Shown: piece by piece, positions 55,425 to 64,000 of the stretch
How the letters are laid out: every line of letters begins with the position of its first letter
Position numbering within the stretch: position 1 is the first letter of the stretch
Origin: Sphaerolaimus hirsutus
Taxonomy: Eukaryota; Nematoda; Chromadorea; Monhysterida; Sphaerolaimidae
Length of the DNA stretch: 64,000 nucleotides
Direction: 5' to 3'
Assembly: GCA_964036195.1 (NCBI GenBank)
Contig: OZ038455.1
Span: 17,067,855 to 17,131,854, forward strand
Translations under genes and position numbers: made by a program
Notes under the pieces: generated by a model
Databases searched by the model: none
Seen by the model: the letters and a program-made list of their open reading frames with translations, nothing else
Told to the model about the DNA's origin: nothing

Positions 55425-55736
55425 TAGGGTATCAACTTTCCGTTTTCCGTTTACACTTCCCGCACGCAAATTTTTTTCCGTTTCCGTCCCGTTTTCCGGC
55501 AAGTGCCAAAAAAAGTTCCGTTTCCGTTTTCCAGCAAGTGCAAAATTTTTCCGTTTTCGCTTTCCGTAGGCTAATTTTTTTCCGTTTCAGTTTTCCGTTT
55601 CCGCAGGCAAATATTTTTTTGTTTCCAATTCCGTTTTCTGGCAGGTTTAAATGTATTCCGTTTCCGTTTTCCGGCAAGTGCAAAAAACTTTCCGTTTCCG
55701 TTGCCGCTTTCCGTAAAAAAATTTGTTGACACCCTA
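55425..55736 (-). mobile_element. hAT-like family F3 (312 bp)
   Basis: Ends TAGGGTATCAACTTTCCG and TTGTTGACACCCTA are flanked by CGAGCGAC at 55417-55424 and 55737-55744. The interior is CCGTTTTCCG units, that is GGAAAACGG on the minus strand. Confidence 0.92.
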
Positions 55737-55744
55737 CGAGCGAC

Positions 55745-56171
55745 ACAAAAATTCAAGCCAACCTTTGTAAAAATAGCGTCGCTTTACTGATGGCGTCCTA
55801 GTGAAACCAGATGACGACCCGTCTGCGAATTGTTTTGTCGATCAGATGCGTTTTTAAATATTTGATTATTATTTGAATTTAGATTCTGCCAAATTCGGTG
55901 GTTTATGGTGGTGAAGAAAAACGAATAAATAATGATACACTAGGTTTAAAAAATGTGAGTGAGTAAGCAGAAATAAAAATGTTAGGGTTAAAAATAGGTG
56001 ATTTTCAGAAAATATAGTAAAGATAATACAAGAAAAGAACTGAAAACGAAATAATCTTTTAATCTCAGTAAAAAGCATAGAAGAATGTTATATAAGTGCG
56101 GTATTTTCTTTATTTTCTCCAGAAAAAATATACCTACTATAAATTCTCTGGAACAAAAACCTGGAGAAATT
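55745..56171. other. Region downstream of gene 1
   Basis: AT-rich, with an AATAAA signal on the minus strand at about 56108, suitably placed for a gene ending at 56172. No other feature. Confidence 0.4.
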
Positions 56172-56347
56172 TCATAAAAATAAATCTTCGGAAGGTTTTT
56201 GGAGTGCTATCCGTGCGGCGCACTTCAAAGTGTCCCGTAAAAAGACAAAATTCGAACGAACTTTCAAAACCTCGGGAACCTGCATCGTAAATTTCAAATG
56301 GTTTGCCAAGGGCCGGTAAACTGTCAGATGCACCACAAACATTTCAC
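56172..56347 (-). CDS. Gene 1, alternative last exon
   Basis: On the minus strand an AATTTCAG acceptor at 56348 opens two bases plus 57 codons ending in TGA (56174-56172). It reads EMFVVHLTVYRPLANHL and later FVFLRDTLKCAARIALQK. It fits in phase if the previous exon is cut at 56713 (donor GTTATG). A second frame over the same DNA is also open for about 70 codons, so the call is weak. Confidence 0.3.
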
Positions 56348-56686
56348 CTGAAATTATCTTAGAATTTGTTCTGAATTTTAATTTTCACAGGGCAGGACAC
56401 TAGCAGGTCAAAATCGAAAAAAGGGATAATTGAATCTTGAACGGTTTAATTTTCTTAAAGAGAAAACCGACAAAATAAAATTTCAAAAAATTAACATATT
56501 TTATAATCCTTCTGTCAATGTAAAATTGCGCACTTTACCGCAAAAGGGAGCACGCAGGCAGGGAAAAATACAGGACAATCACAAACGTAAATACACAATT
56601 AACATAAAAAAATTACATAGAGAAGCTCCACACTTGTCACAAACACAACACCCTCCTTCAAAACAACAAAAAAATTTCCGCGACTC

Positions 56687-56925
56687 TCAACCCCGAAAAC
56701 AGGCCCCATAACCTCCTACATATCCGGCAGCAATAGCCCAAGAATCGACGCTATCCGCATCGCTTCCACTTTCACTACCCCGATGATCGCTTTTCGACTT
56801 TGTTTGGCCCAGTGCCAAGAAGTGGTCCAAGTGCGCGGTCAGGGCACTTGTCACGGTGCTCGTTGTGATGGCACTTAGTTTGTTGGTCAGGTTCGTTAAA
56901 GTGTTTTGGCTGTGGCTTTCGGTGC
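56687..56925 (-). CDS. Gene 1, 3' exon (unidentified protein)
   Basis: A minus-strand exon after acceptor CAAAATCACAG: two bases, 78 codons and TGA at 56689-56687. The peptide runs TESHSQNTLTNLTNKLSAIT, a Thr/Ser-rich helix-like segment, then an acidic SESGSDADSVDSW and a Gly/Tyr-rich tail. Codon choice is strongly coding-like and the entry phase matches the exon at 57658-57810. A CCGTATTT-type MITE starts only about 15 bases upstream of the acceptor, so part of the acceptor region is transposon DNA. An alternative donor at 56713 would join 56172-56347. No family recognised. Confidence 0.6.
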
Positions 56926-56939
56926 CTGTGATTTTGAGA

Positions 56940-57060
56940 TATGATTTTCTCGAAATCCTCGGGAGGTTATTTTTTCACAGTGCAAATTTTGAGGGGGTCG
57001 AACGAGAGGGGTATTTCGACGGGGGTTTATTATTTCGTCAGAAATTTTCGTGAAATTTAT
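56940..57060. mobile_element. CCGTATTT-type MITE, part, next to the gene 1 acceptor
   Basis: ATTTTCTCGAAATCCTCGGG, TTTTTTCACAGTGCAAATTT and TTATTATTTCGTCAGAAATT are diagnostic words. The outer TACCG tip is altered. A second partial copy is at 57205-57290. Confidence 0.55.
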
Positions 57061-57299
57061 GAAAGTAAAGAATTTCCTTTTAAGAATCGAAAACCGGTAA
57101 TAAATGTGTCCTTTTATGATATATTTGGACATATAAACATACACCACTACACAACTAGTCTGTCTAGCTGCAAATCAAAAATGATGTATTTATTTACATC
57201 ATCCCAGACGGGGGTATTTCGAGGGAGATGGTTTATTAGTTCACAGTGGCCATTTGGAAGGGGTATTTCGAGTGGTGCAGGGGTAGTAAAGGGGCGGGG

Positions 57300-57560
57300 G
57301 TTGGGGGGGGGGTTAACCCCCCCCCCCCAACCCGCCCAGCTATCTATCTATTCCGGAGGCAAATTTTTTTGGCTACTATCCCCTAAACCCCCCCCCCCCC
57401 CTCCTCCAAATCGGCCAGCTATCTACCTATCTGGAGCGTTTTTTGAGAAACAAGACCCCAATTTTCGCTCAAAATCGCTATTTTTCATGCATTTTTATAC
57501 ATTTTCACATCCAAAATCACTAGTTCATGCGCCAAACTGCCTATTTTCAGCTATTTTAGC
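57300..57560. mobile_element. F6 element, reverse orientation, in a gene 1 intron
   Basis: GCCCAGCTATCTATCTATTCC and CAGCTATCTACCTATCTGG words with G/C runs match the interior of 41949-42469 in reverse. Confidence 0.6.
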
Positions 57561-57657
57561 TGCCTGGAGTGGTGTATTTCAAGTGTTTTTTGGTATAGTA
57601 CATATACGGCACGCCATCCCATTAGTGATGAGTACCCGCTTTTTCTAAACCACTAAC

Positions 57658-57810
57658 CAGGAGCACTTTTTTCTTGCGAACAGTCGACATCAGCCGCAGA
57701 ACTTTTCACACAGCCACTACTGTCCCCATTGCCATCGACACTTTTGCCTGGTACCACACCCACGGCTAGGGCCAATTTAACTGCGGACACTGTGCTACCA
57801 CCCACTACAC
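57658..57810 (-). CDS. Gene 1, internal exon
   Basis: A minus-strand exon of 153 bases between acceptor CTACCCCCAACAG and donor GTTAGT (CCTG before it). Two bases, 50 codons, one base; both phases fit the neighbours. The peptide is VVGGSTVSAVKLALAVGVVP, a small-residue hydrophobic stretch, followed by Ser/Asp/Cys-rich GNGDSSGCVKSSAADVDC. The hydrophobic part is short for a membrane helix. No family recognised. It is the most convincing exon of this gene because both splice sites and both phases agree. Confidence 0.6.
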
Positions 57811-59196
57811 CTGTTGGGGGTAGATTTTATTAGCCCACAATTTGTTCATTTTGGGCAGAACAAAAAATGGCTCAGCGGAATTTTATTTCAGACCTTTGCA
57901 AACGTTGGGCATGGCATAGATTTGGTAGTGATGGAACGGCTCCATTTTATGGCATCATTACCTAGTGGGGTTCAAAAAATCATAAATACTAAAGGACCTA
58001 CTTTATTATCTCTATCTATCATCATCAACTAGAAATGACGCTTTAGCAGAATATTGGACGATCTAATGAAAGTTGTTGTGAAAAATTGGTGAAAAAATAG
58101 AACGGCAGCCTCAAATAGAAGGGCAGATGATTGCATTTTGATTGTCAGATCATTTTCATCATGAAAAGTGTCCACAATTTCAATAGTTAGCATCATATCG
58201 TTGTATAGGGAATTTGAATTTGGAATTTGGAATTTGTATTTATATACATAATCTGATGCTGCAATTGCCACGTTATTTTGATCATTTTGAGTGTTCATTC
58301 ATTGGCCACAATCTGTGGAGAAATTGTCCAGATATGGAGTTTTGAATTTGTATGCATTGTTCTCCATGCAGTATGAATGGGGGGGGGGGCTGAAGTTTGC
58401 AGTTTTCTAATTTTTGCTTGGGCAAAGTTATCAATCTAATTCGTTTACAATAGTGTTTTCCTCGATAAGGAGTATAAGATAAACGGCATATATTTACATA
58501 AAAACTTCCTTGAAATTTTGCATTCTAAAATTGGGCCAAATCCATCGGGGGTGCACTGATAGCCATTTTTCACTATTTTTCACTTGACACATTTTCAAGT
58601 GATTTTCAGATATGAGTGAAGTGAAAAAAGTTCACTAATGTCATTGCGCAACTTTTTTCACTTTACTCATATCTGAAAAAATCACTTGAAAAAGTGTCAA
58701 GTGAAAAAACGGGCAAATGTGCGTATCGGGCAGATGTGCGTATCAGGCCTGCCTCAATCCATCGACCGTATTTCCTTAAAATACCCCCAGGAGGTTTGGA
58801 CCTGAAGGTATTTCAAGGAAATACAGTAAATCACTGAGTACGGTTCAAACGGTTAAATTTACCTTTTTCAGACCCGCCCTATCTCCCGTCAGGGGGGGCG
58901 TAGAGAGATGCCTTTGATTTTTGGTTAACGCCGACATGAAACCATGTTACCTATTTATACTCAAATTTAGGCCAAGCGGTTCCCGAGTTGTAACCATGTG
59001 CTTTGCGGAAAACCCAACACCCCCCCCCCCATCAAAAAAATGCTACCCCCCAGCGAATGTATGCGCGCGAGCCCTTGAAAAAAGTGTCGGACGCCAATGG
59101 CGCCGTTCCATCACTACTTAATTGCACGACAATGCATTCCTCGAACAGCCGACCATCTACCTATGTAATTATCCATTTTTACAACAGCGAGCACAC
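57811..59196. other. Intron of gene 1 with MITE fragments
   Basis: 58045-58330 resembles the CTAATAGAAGGGC MITE variant. 58766-58826 is a 61-bp mini CCGTATTTCC MITE (CCGTATTTCCTTAAAATACC and its inverse). 59083-59118 is an F4 tip (GGCGCCGTTCCATCACTA). 58580-58715 contains an inverted pair of TTTTTCACTT/GTGAAAAAAG words. The 90-codon minus ATG frame at 58029-58298 overlaps MITE sequence and is not counted. Confidence 0.5.
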
Positions 59197-59339
59197 CTGC
59201 ATCGGGAAGGGAAATCAGGGCGCTGTTTCTTTTACTGCTATGGCCGGTGTTGCAAACACTTCCGCGCTGCGAAATTCCCACATTTGTTTGCCGTCTTAGC
59301 GATTTGCGTGATGTAATGGATCGATTTAGAGGTGAACTA
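59197..59339 (-). CDS. Gene 1, upstream exon
   Basis: A minus-strand exon with a pyrimidine-rich acceptor (CAACACCGTCCCGCAG) and donor GTGTGC (GCAG before it): one base, 47 codons, one base. It leaves in phase 1, as 57658-57810 requires. The peptide is Ser/Arg-rich (SSPLNRSITSRKSLRRQTNV), ending SKRNSALISLPDA, typical of a disordered, phosphorylatable segment. It needs an upstream exon ending in phase 2. Confidence 0.52.
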
Positions 59340-59419
59340 CTGCGGGACGGTGTTGAGCGGAAAGATTGAAGTTAATGTTTCTCTGTTTTTTTACAGGGCG
59401 CCTGGTGCCGCTCCCAAAC

Positions 59420-59660
59420 CCAGTAAAATGTCATGGGTCATGTAAAAGACCCTGTAAAATGTCATGTGCATCCAAATATTAGTTTATCATATCCAAATCT
59501 TAAGTTGTCTATCCAACCTTTGCTTTTTGACATAAGATTTGGATACAAAAACACAAAATTTGGATCGATAAAATAGGGTTTGGATACAGATGACACTTTA
59601 TAGGGTCGTTTACATGACATTTGACACTTTACAGGGTCTTTTACATGACACATGACAGTT
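59420..59660. mobile_element. TGTAAAATGTCA foldback element
   Basis: GTAAAATGTCATGGGTCATG and ACCCTGTAAAATGTCATG on the left are mirrored by CATTTGACACTTTACAGGG and CTTTTACATGACACATGACA on the right. Same word set as 29893-30166. Confidence 0.6.
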
Positions 59661-59699
59661 TACGTGAACCGCGAGATAATGTCGGAAAAAAACAAATCA

Positions 59700-59935
59700 C
59701 GACTTCGAACGTCACACAAACCATGCATCTTTAAAAACTATCGACATTGCCTAATTGATAAAATGCTGAAAGTAGTTCCGCACAACACCGTCCATCCAGA
59801 ATCTCGGTCGCTTCCCGCCCAGCATTCACGTAAAGGCTCATTGTCGTTGAACTTGGCCGGGTTCGGGACGATAAGTAATGTGCAAAACCCGCCCTGCTCT
59901 GCAATGTAATCGGCGATTATGCGGCAATTTTCAGT
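59700..59935 (-). CDS. Gene 1, candidate upstream coding region, frame unresolved
   Basis: Two minus-strand frames are open over the same DNA and both look coding: one contains LLIVPNPAKFNDNEPLRECW, the other MSLYVNAGREATEILDGRCC. A CGATTACATTGCAG acceptor at about 59905 could open the second, and a weak GTGTTG donor would join 59197-59339 in phase. The plus strand also has a 76-codon ATG frame (59679-59909). Something is probably coded here, but strand and frame cannot be fixed. Confidence 0.3.
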
Positions 59936-59968
59936 TGATAATTATTTTCAGATCGTGCGATGAATGTA

Positions 59969-60650
59969 CCGTATTACCTTGAATAACACGTCTGGGGATT
60001 AACTTTTTGTCGGACTTTTCTACTGGAGTGGGAACGGGGACTAATATTTCGACAATCGTTTTCACTATCATCCGCCACCGGTTTTACATCAAATAAATAT
60101 CAGTGGTCTACTAAATAATACTAGCAGGGTCCCAAATGCTTCAGCTATAAATATCCGTATGCGAACATTTTTGCTACTACATGAACATGAACACCCTCCC
60201 CACCCAAAATCGCCGGGCTAGGTGCCTTTGACGGCAATTCCATGGCGTGGCGCTTATGAATGGCGCCAGCGCCATCCTTTTATAACAGGGGTCAAATCTG
60301 AGGGAGCGCCGCCCCCCCCCCCCCCTGTACGCCTGGTCCTGTATACAATCCCCTCAGCTAAAAAATCCTGGCTACGTCCATGGCTTGTGTCATTTTTTAA
60401 AACGACAATGACCATCTGTATTCTTCCTCGGTATAGAATACCGTACCTACTGTCACGTGTGATTATTACCACAGAATAATAAGACATATGAATTTATTCA
60501 CCAACTTATGGTAACATTATTCACTCGACGATTCATAGCCTGTGAATGACTCAAGTGAAGTTCTATTACCTAGTTAATACCCGCACACAACTGGCAGGTG
60601 TTTATTGGTGGGCGTTATTCGAAGGAAAGGGGTTATTCGAGGTGATACGG
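59969..60650. mobile_element. CCGTATTACC MITE with a nested F1 fragment
   Basis: It starts CCGTATTACCTTGAATAACA after TA (59967-59968) and ends TTATTCGAGGTGATACGG. 60225-60383 inside it is the right half of an F1 MITE (GGCGCC words, C run, CCTGGCTACGTCCATG). Confidence 0.6.
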
Positions 60651-60706
60651 TGACACACTTAGAGCCTACGAAGGTATGCCGTCGCTAAAATTTGATAGAA
60701 ATAATC

Positions 60707-60877
60707 ATGCTAAGTATTCAACGAAATGAAAAAAGTCACAAGAAAACGACACTTAAAGTGATACGTACACTGGCAGCCGCAACGTATCCGCAACAGATGT
60801 TTCATAAACATCCGAACAGAACTAATGAAACTGAAAACGGACACAGTTCGAAAATATTCGGAAGCAGCACCCCATGA
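60707..60877 (+). CDS. Uncertain small open frame, 56 codons
   Basis: An ATG frame with coding-like composition (LKVIRTLAAATYPQQMFHKH, ending SSKIFGSSTP). No splice or promoter support and no family recognised. Confidence 0.22.
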   Translation: MLSIQRNEKSHKKTTLKVIRTLAAATYPQQMFHKHPNRTNETENGHSSKIFGSSTP

Positions 60878-61356
60878 AACATACTTTTAGCGGATCGCAT
60901 CCCACTTTTGCGTGCTCATGGCGCTTTGCAAATTTGCATTTTTCTCGGTCCGCATGCGCATATCCGCAGCAGAACCAGTTAAACAATGTCAATTTGCATG
61001 CATGATACCCACTTTTGCGATGATGCACTACATAGCACCGCATATATCCGAGACCGGGTGTGGGGGCTGCACGCGGAAAAAATCGAGGGTAGCACTTTAG
61101 GGGGAGGGGGCGTGTCCACCGGACTTTCGTGTCGCCCAGTTTAGCGATGGCAAACAAAAATTTGAAAATTTGAACAGTATGGCAAAAATATTCGAAAATT
61201 CTCAAACTTACTAAATTTGAAAAGTCATTTTAGGAAAAAATACTTTAGAATATAAAAACTTTTTCCAGAGGGATTGCCATCGTTACGTCCCTTGCTGCTG
61301 TATGTAAATATGATTTTGATGCCCTTCGAGTAAGTTTGGGGTTTACGAGTAACGAC
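60878..61356. other. No supported gene
   Basis: A Cys-rich minus frame (60822-61205, 127 codons) is open but lacks start and splice context. No repeat recognised. Confidence 0.3.
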
Positions 61357-62265
61357 TAGTGATGGAAAGGCACCGGGGCGCCGGTGCTGGACACCTAAGG
61401 GCACCAGCACCGGTGCTGGTGTGGTGCGGTGCCATTTGTCGAGGGTGCCCTTCCGGTGCCGGTGCCATTTTTTTCGGAATACCACCGGGGCCGGTGCGGT
61501 GCGGTGCCATTTTTCTGCCAGTGCCAAAGGTGCTACCACCAGGACCAAAGTAAAAGGCACCAGGAAAGGCACCGGCCAAGTGTTCATAGGGTGTGAATTT
61601 TTGTCTACAATACGTGCTTTTTCATATTTTAAACAACAAAAATGATATACCCAGCTGTTTTTGGTCTAATTTGGAAAAGCATCCCATCAAATATACTTTG
61701 GAAGCTATCATACCCTTCCAAGGGAACAAAAATTGAAATGTATTTTTAATCATAAATATTATTTTGCTTTCACCTGTTTGTTCATCATTGTTGTCACTTT
61801 ATGACAGAAAATAGTTATTTTATATTCTTTGTAACTATCAATCCCGGAGAGTAACAATAGTGACTATGTGTACTGGAGCGTAAAAAATATTAGAGCTATC
61901 ATTCATAATCAATCTAATTGCTTCGTAAAGCGATCGCCACATCATTCTGATCGTTTTTAAATGCTCAACCATCAAAATCGGTAAATAATTCGGTGAAATA
62001 TGCAGTTCCGAAAGTGCGGCCTCTAAGAAAATACACGATAAATACTTCGGAACCTCCAGCCCGGTGCGGTGGCGTTCGGTGCTAGCGCCGGCAGCCGGCT
62101 GGTGCCGCACGGTGCCGGTGCTATTTTTTCAGAATGGCACCGGTGCCGGTGTGGTGGGGTGCCATTTTTTTGCCGGTGCCCATGGTGCCAGGTGCCCTTT
62201 CTGAGGAATGGCACCGGTGCCGGTGCGGTGCGGTACCATTTTTCCCGGTGCCTTTTCCATCACTA
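61357..62265. mobile_element. hAT-like family F4, GGCACC type, 0.9 kb
   Basis: Ends TAGTGATGGAAAGGCACCGG and CCGGTGCCTTTTCCATCACT(A) are flanked by GTAACGAC (61349-61356) and TTAACGAC (62266-62273). Both arms are full of GGTGCCGGTGCGGTGC words. The middle (61590-62040) is AT-rich and ends in a CTCTAAGAAAATACAC piece like the CCGTATTT MITE tips. Confidence 0.85.
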
Positions 62266-62910
62266 TTAACGACTGGGCTATGACTAAATTGTTTCCCGTA
62301 TTCACCCAAACACCCGAGTAGTGTTGCAGAGGCACCGGGGAACTGTTACACCGGTGCTGTGCTGGGCACCAAAGTGCGGTGGGTGCTGGTGCGGTGCCCT
62401 TGCGATGTTTGGAAGTAACCCGGTGGTGACGGTGCCATTTCAATCTATTCAATGACTAACACGATGTGAACACAATGAATTTGTTTTAATTACCTACAGT
62501 TTTAATAACTAATGTAGGTAACGGTTGTGAAGTTACATTACAAGTTACAGTCACAAAGATACACGCATAGAAATATTATTTTTGTCTCGGTTACCTTAGT
62601 CTGATTGACAAAATGCAAACTACCACAACTAAATACTAATAAGAAATTGGGTTCTATACGAACTGATAAATGTAAATATATAAATACAAAGATAAGGTAA
62701 AATATGGAAAATGATAGGCTGCAGCGGAGTAAAAATAAAGATAAAAATAGAGAAATTAAAAAACCATTAACCATAAACCACCATATGATTTCTAGAGATG
62801 CTTGGGTGGCACGCACTGCTGAAAAACGCTACGGTAACTTCTCACGATTTCAGAGGTGCCGTGCCGACCGTATACTCCGACGTCTTTACACCTTGCGCGC
62901 GTGGTTCACG
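62266..62910. other. GGTGCC-rich remnant and gene-free DNA
   Basis: 62325-62440 is another decayed F4 GGCACC piece. The rest is AT-rich with short frames only. Confidence 0.45.
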
Positions 62911-63107
62911 CTGGAAGCGTGCCAAGTTGCCAACGATATTTAAAACATGCGATTTTCATAAGAACGACAAAAATTCATAGCTGCTGTTACGTTTTACGTT
63001 TACACATTCACAACAACAATTGATCATTTTTGATTTTTTGAGAACATTTTTCATATTTTCGCAAAGATCGCATGCTAAATTACAATTGGCACGGTTCCAA
63101 ATAGCGA
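62911..63107. mobile_element. Foldback MITE, TGGAAGCGTGCCAA type, diverged copy
   Basis: CTGGAAGCGTGCCAAGTTG and AATTGGCACGGTTCCA ends, with the interior ATGCGATTTTCATAAGAACG stretch related to 18-174. Confidence 0.5.
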
Positions 63108-64000
63108 CATAACTGTGCGTGCAGAGCGTCTTTTCACTGGAGTATATACTATGAAAAACTGTAAACCCGAAAATCGGAATAATTCACCCAGACAAACCGT
63201 GCGTAAATGCCGCCCTTCTCGGCTTCAATGGGTCATTGGCAAGCCTCTCAGTGAAAATCATATTCAGTTGATCTGCTAAAATCCAGCTACCTTATTGTAG
63301 TGTCGTTATTTTATTGCTCGATTCCCGGACGTTGGAATATATTGTGTCCGGACCTTCCTCCCTGAAATAAAGCTTTGACATTGTGAATACAAAGGTTTGA
63401 GAGTAGTTTTTGGAGCTGGCAAGCGGTTTAAAAAGATTGTTTTAAAAGATTGCAGCATCGAATGTCATTGTTTTTAAAAATCGTTGGCAAAAATTTGGTA
63501 TGGACACACGGGATTAGACACAGATATTTATAACTGGAACGGTAAGGTTTTTTTCGATGTTTCCGATCCCGTTTGAACCCTAATTGGCGTTCCGAAAATC
63601 TCTGAGATATTTATATATTAAAAATCTCAGAAAACATAAAAAATCTTATATTTATTTATATTTCCTCCTTGTTTTTCTAGAGAGATTCAATTTGTTGTTT
63701 TTTGAGAGATTTTCTGCGATTATAAACACCTGCCCGAACAAATCCGGCCCCTATTTTTGTTTTCACTTTGGACGCCCCATCTCAGGCTGTAGGGCAGGTG
63801 GAAACCTAATACTATGGTGGTATAAAGGGGTAACCCCCCTTACTTTTCATGAATTGAAGGACCGCGGCGACTATTTGCGCTTTTGCTGTCTCACACAGGT
63901 CCAGCCCCCACTTTATTTGTTACACTATGGTTTGAAAAAGGGGCACCAGACGCCGATGGCGCCACAGGAATAGGGTGCCATTTGGCACCATGAAATTGCG
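63108..64000. other. Right end of the window: F7, F8 and giant-hairpin debris
   Basis: 63420-63500 has F7-like words. 63562-63581 is an F8 tip (GATCCCGTTTGAACCCTA). 63770-63925 repeats words of the giant hairpin (CTTTTCATGAATTGAAGG, CGCGGCGAC, CACACAGGTCC). The 129-codon plus frame at 63584-63973 lies across this debris and is not a gene. 63950-63990 has GGCGCC words. Confidence 0.45.

Noticed and set aside
58029-58298. 89-codon minus frame with a true ATG
   Set aside because: Its second half is MITE sequence of the CTAATAGAAGGGC variant, and similar words occur non-coding at 61900-62040.
63584-63973. 129-codon plus-strand open frame
   Set aside because: It covers F8 and giant-hairpin debris; the words match non-coding repeats elsewhere in the window.
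1-64000. tRNA, rRNA, reverse transcriptase, integrase or intact transposase genes
   Set aside because: I looked for tRNA A/B boxes with an acceptor stem, conserved rRNA stretches, YXDD, DDE/DDD blocks and hAT dimerisation motifs, and saw none. All mobile elements here appear non-autonomous.

Overview
This window looks like nuclear DNA of an animal, most likely an invertebrate. It is AT-rich, CpG is not obviously depleted, candidate coding exons are split by introns with GT/AG borders, and most of the sequence is DNA transposons and MITEs (miniature inverted-repeat elements). The species cannot be named from the sequence. I found no rRNA, tRNA, CRISPR array, LINE, LTR element or reverse transcriptase. 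Two 200-base N gaps (13565-13764 and 53017-53216) show this is a draft assembly.

Layout. Positions ~222-13563 (copy A) and ~35827-51833 (copy B) are a direct duplication. The copies are collinear and differ by scattered substitutions plus clean transposon insertions present in one copy and absent from the other. Copy B also contains an extra, nearly identical 1.4-kb tandem duplication (38023-40858). Copy A ends exactly at the first gap. Between and to the right of the copies lies less repetitive DNA (21.5-26.5, 29.4-35, 56-61 kb) holding all the host coding sequence I can support.

Genes. Three or four minus-strand gene fragments are supported by coding-like codon use and compatible splice phases: about 22.2-24.3 kb (three exons, 22243-24265), about 30.2-33.3 kb (several exons), 34.09-34.24 kb (a 3' exon cut by a MITE), and 56.2-59.3 kb (three exons plus an alternative last exon). 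None resembles a family I can name. The peptides are Ser/Gly/charged-rich and probably belong to larger proteins. Genes 3 (30-33 kb) and 4 (22-24 kb) could be parts of one long gene.

Mobile elements. At least eight hAT-like non-autonomous families can be told apart by terminal inverted repeat (TIR), six of them with at least one well-matched 8-bp target-site duplication (TSD): F1 CAGTGGCGTAGCC, F2 CAGGGACGTATCC, F3 TAGGGTGTCAA, F4 TAGTGATGGAA, F5 CAGAGTTGTTA, F6 CAGGGGTCT, F7 TAGGGTTGG, F8 TAGGGTTCAAACGG. Several have interiors built from a short motif repeated many times, such as GGAAAACGG in F3 and GGCGCC or GGCACC palindromes in F4. Others are CCGTATTT-type MITEs with TA target sites, GGCCCTGCGCACACTAG hairpins with 3-bp target sites, a mariner-type long-TIR element, and a 1.1-kb giant hairpin family. 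The A/B comparison supplies empty sites for six insertions, so several families have been active recently.
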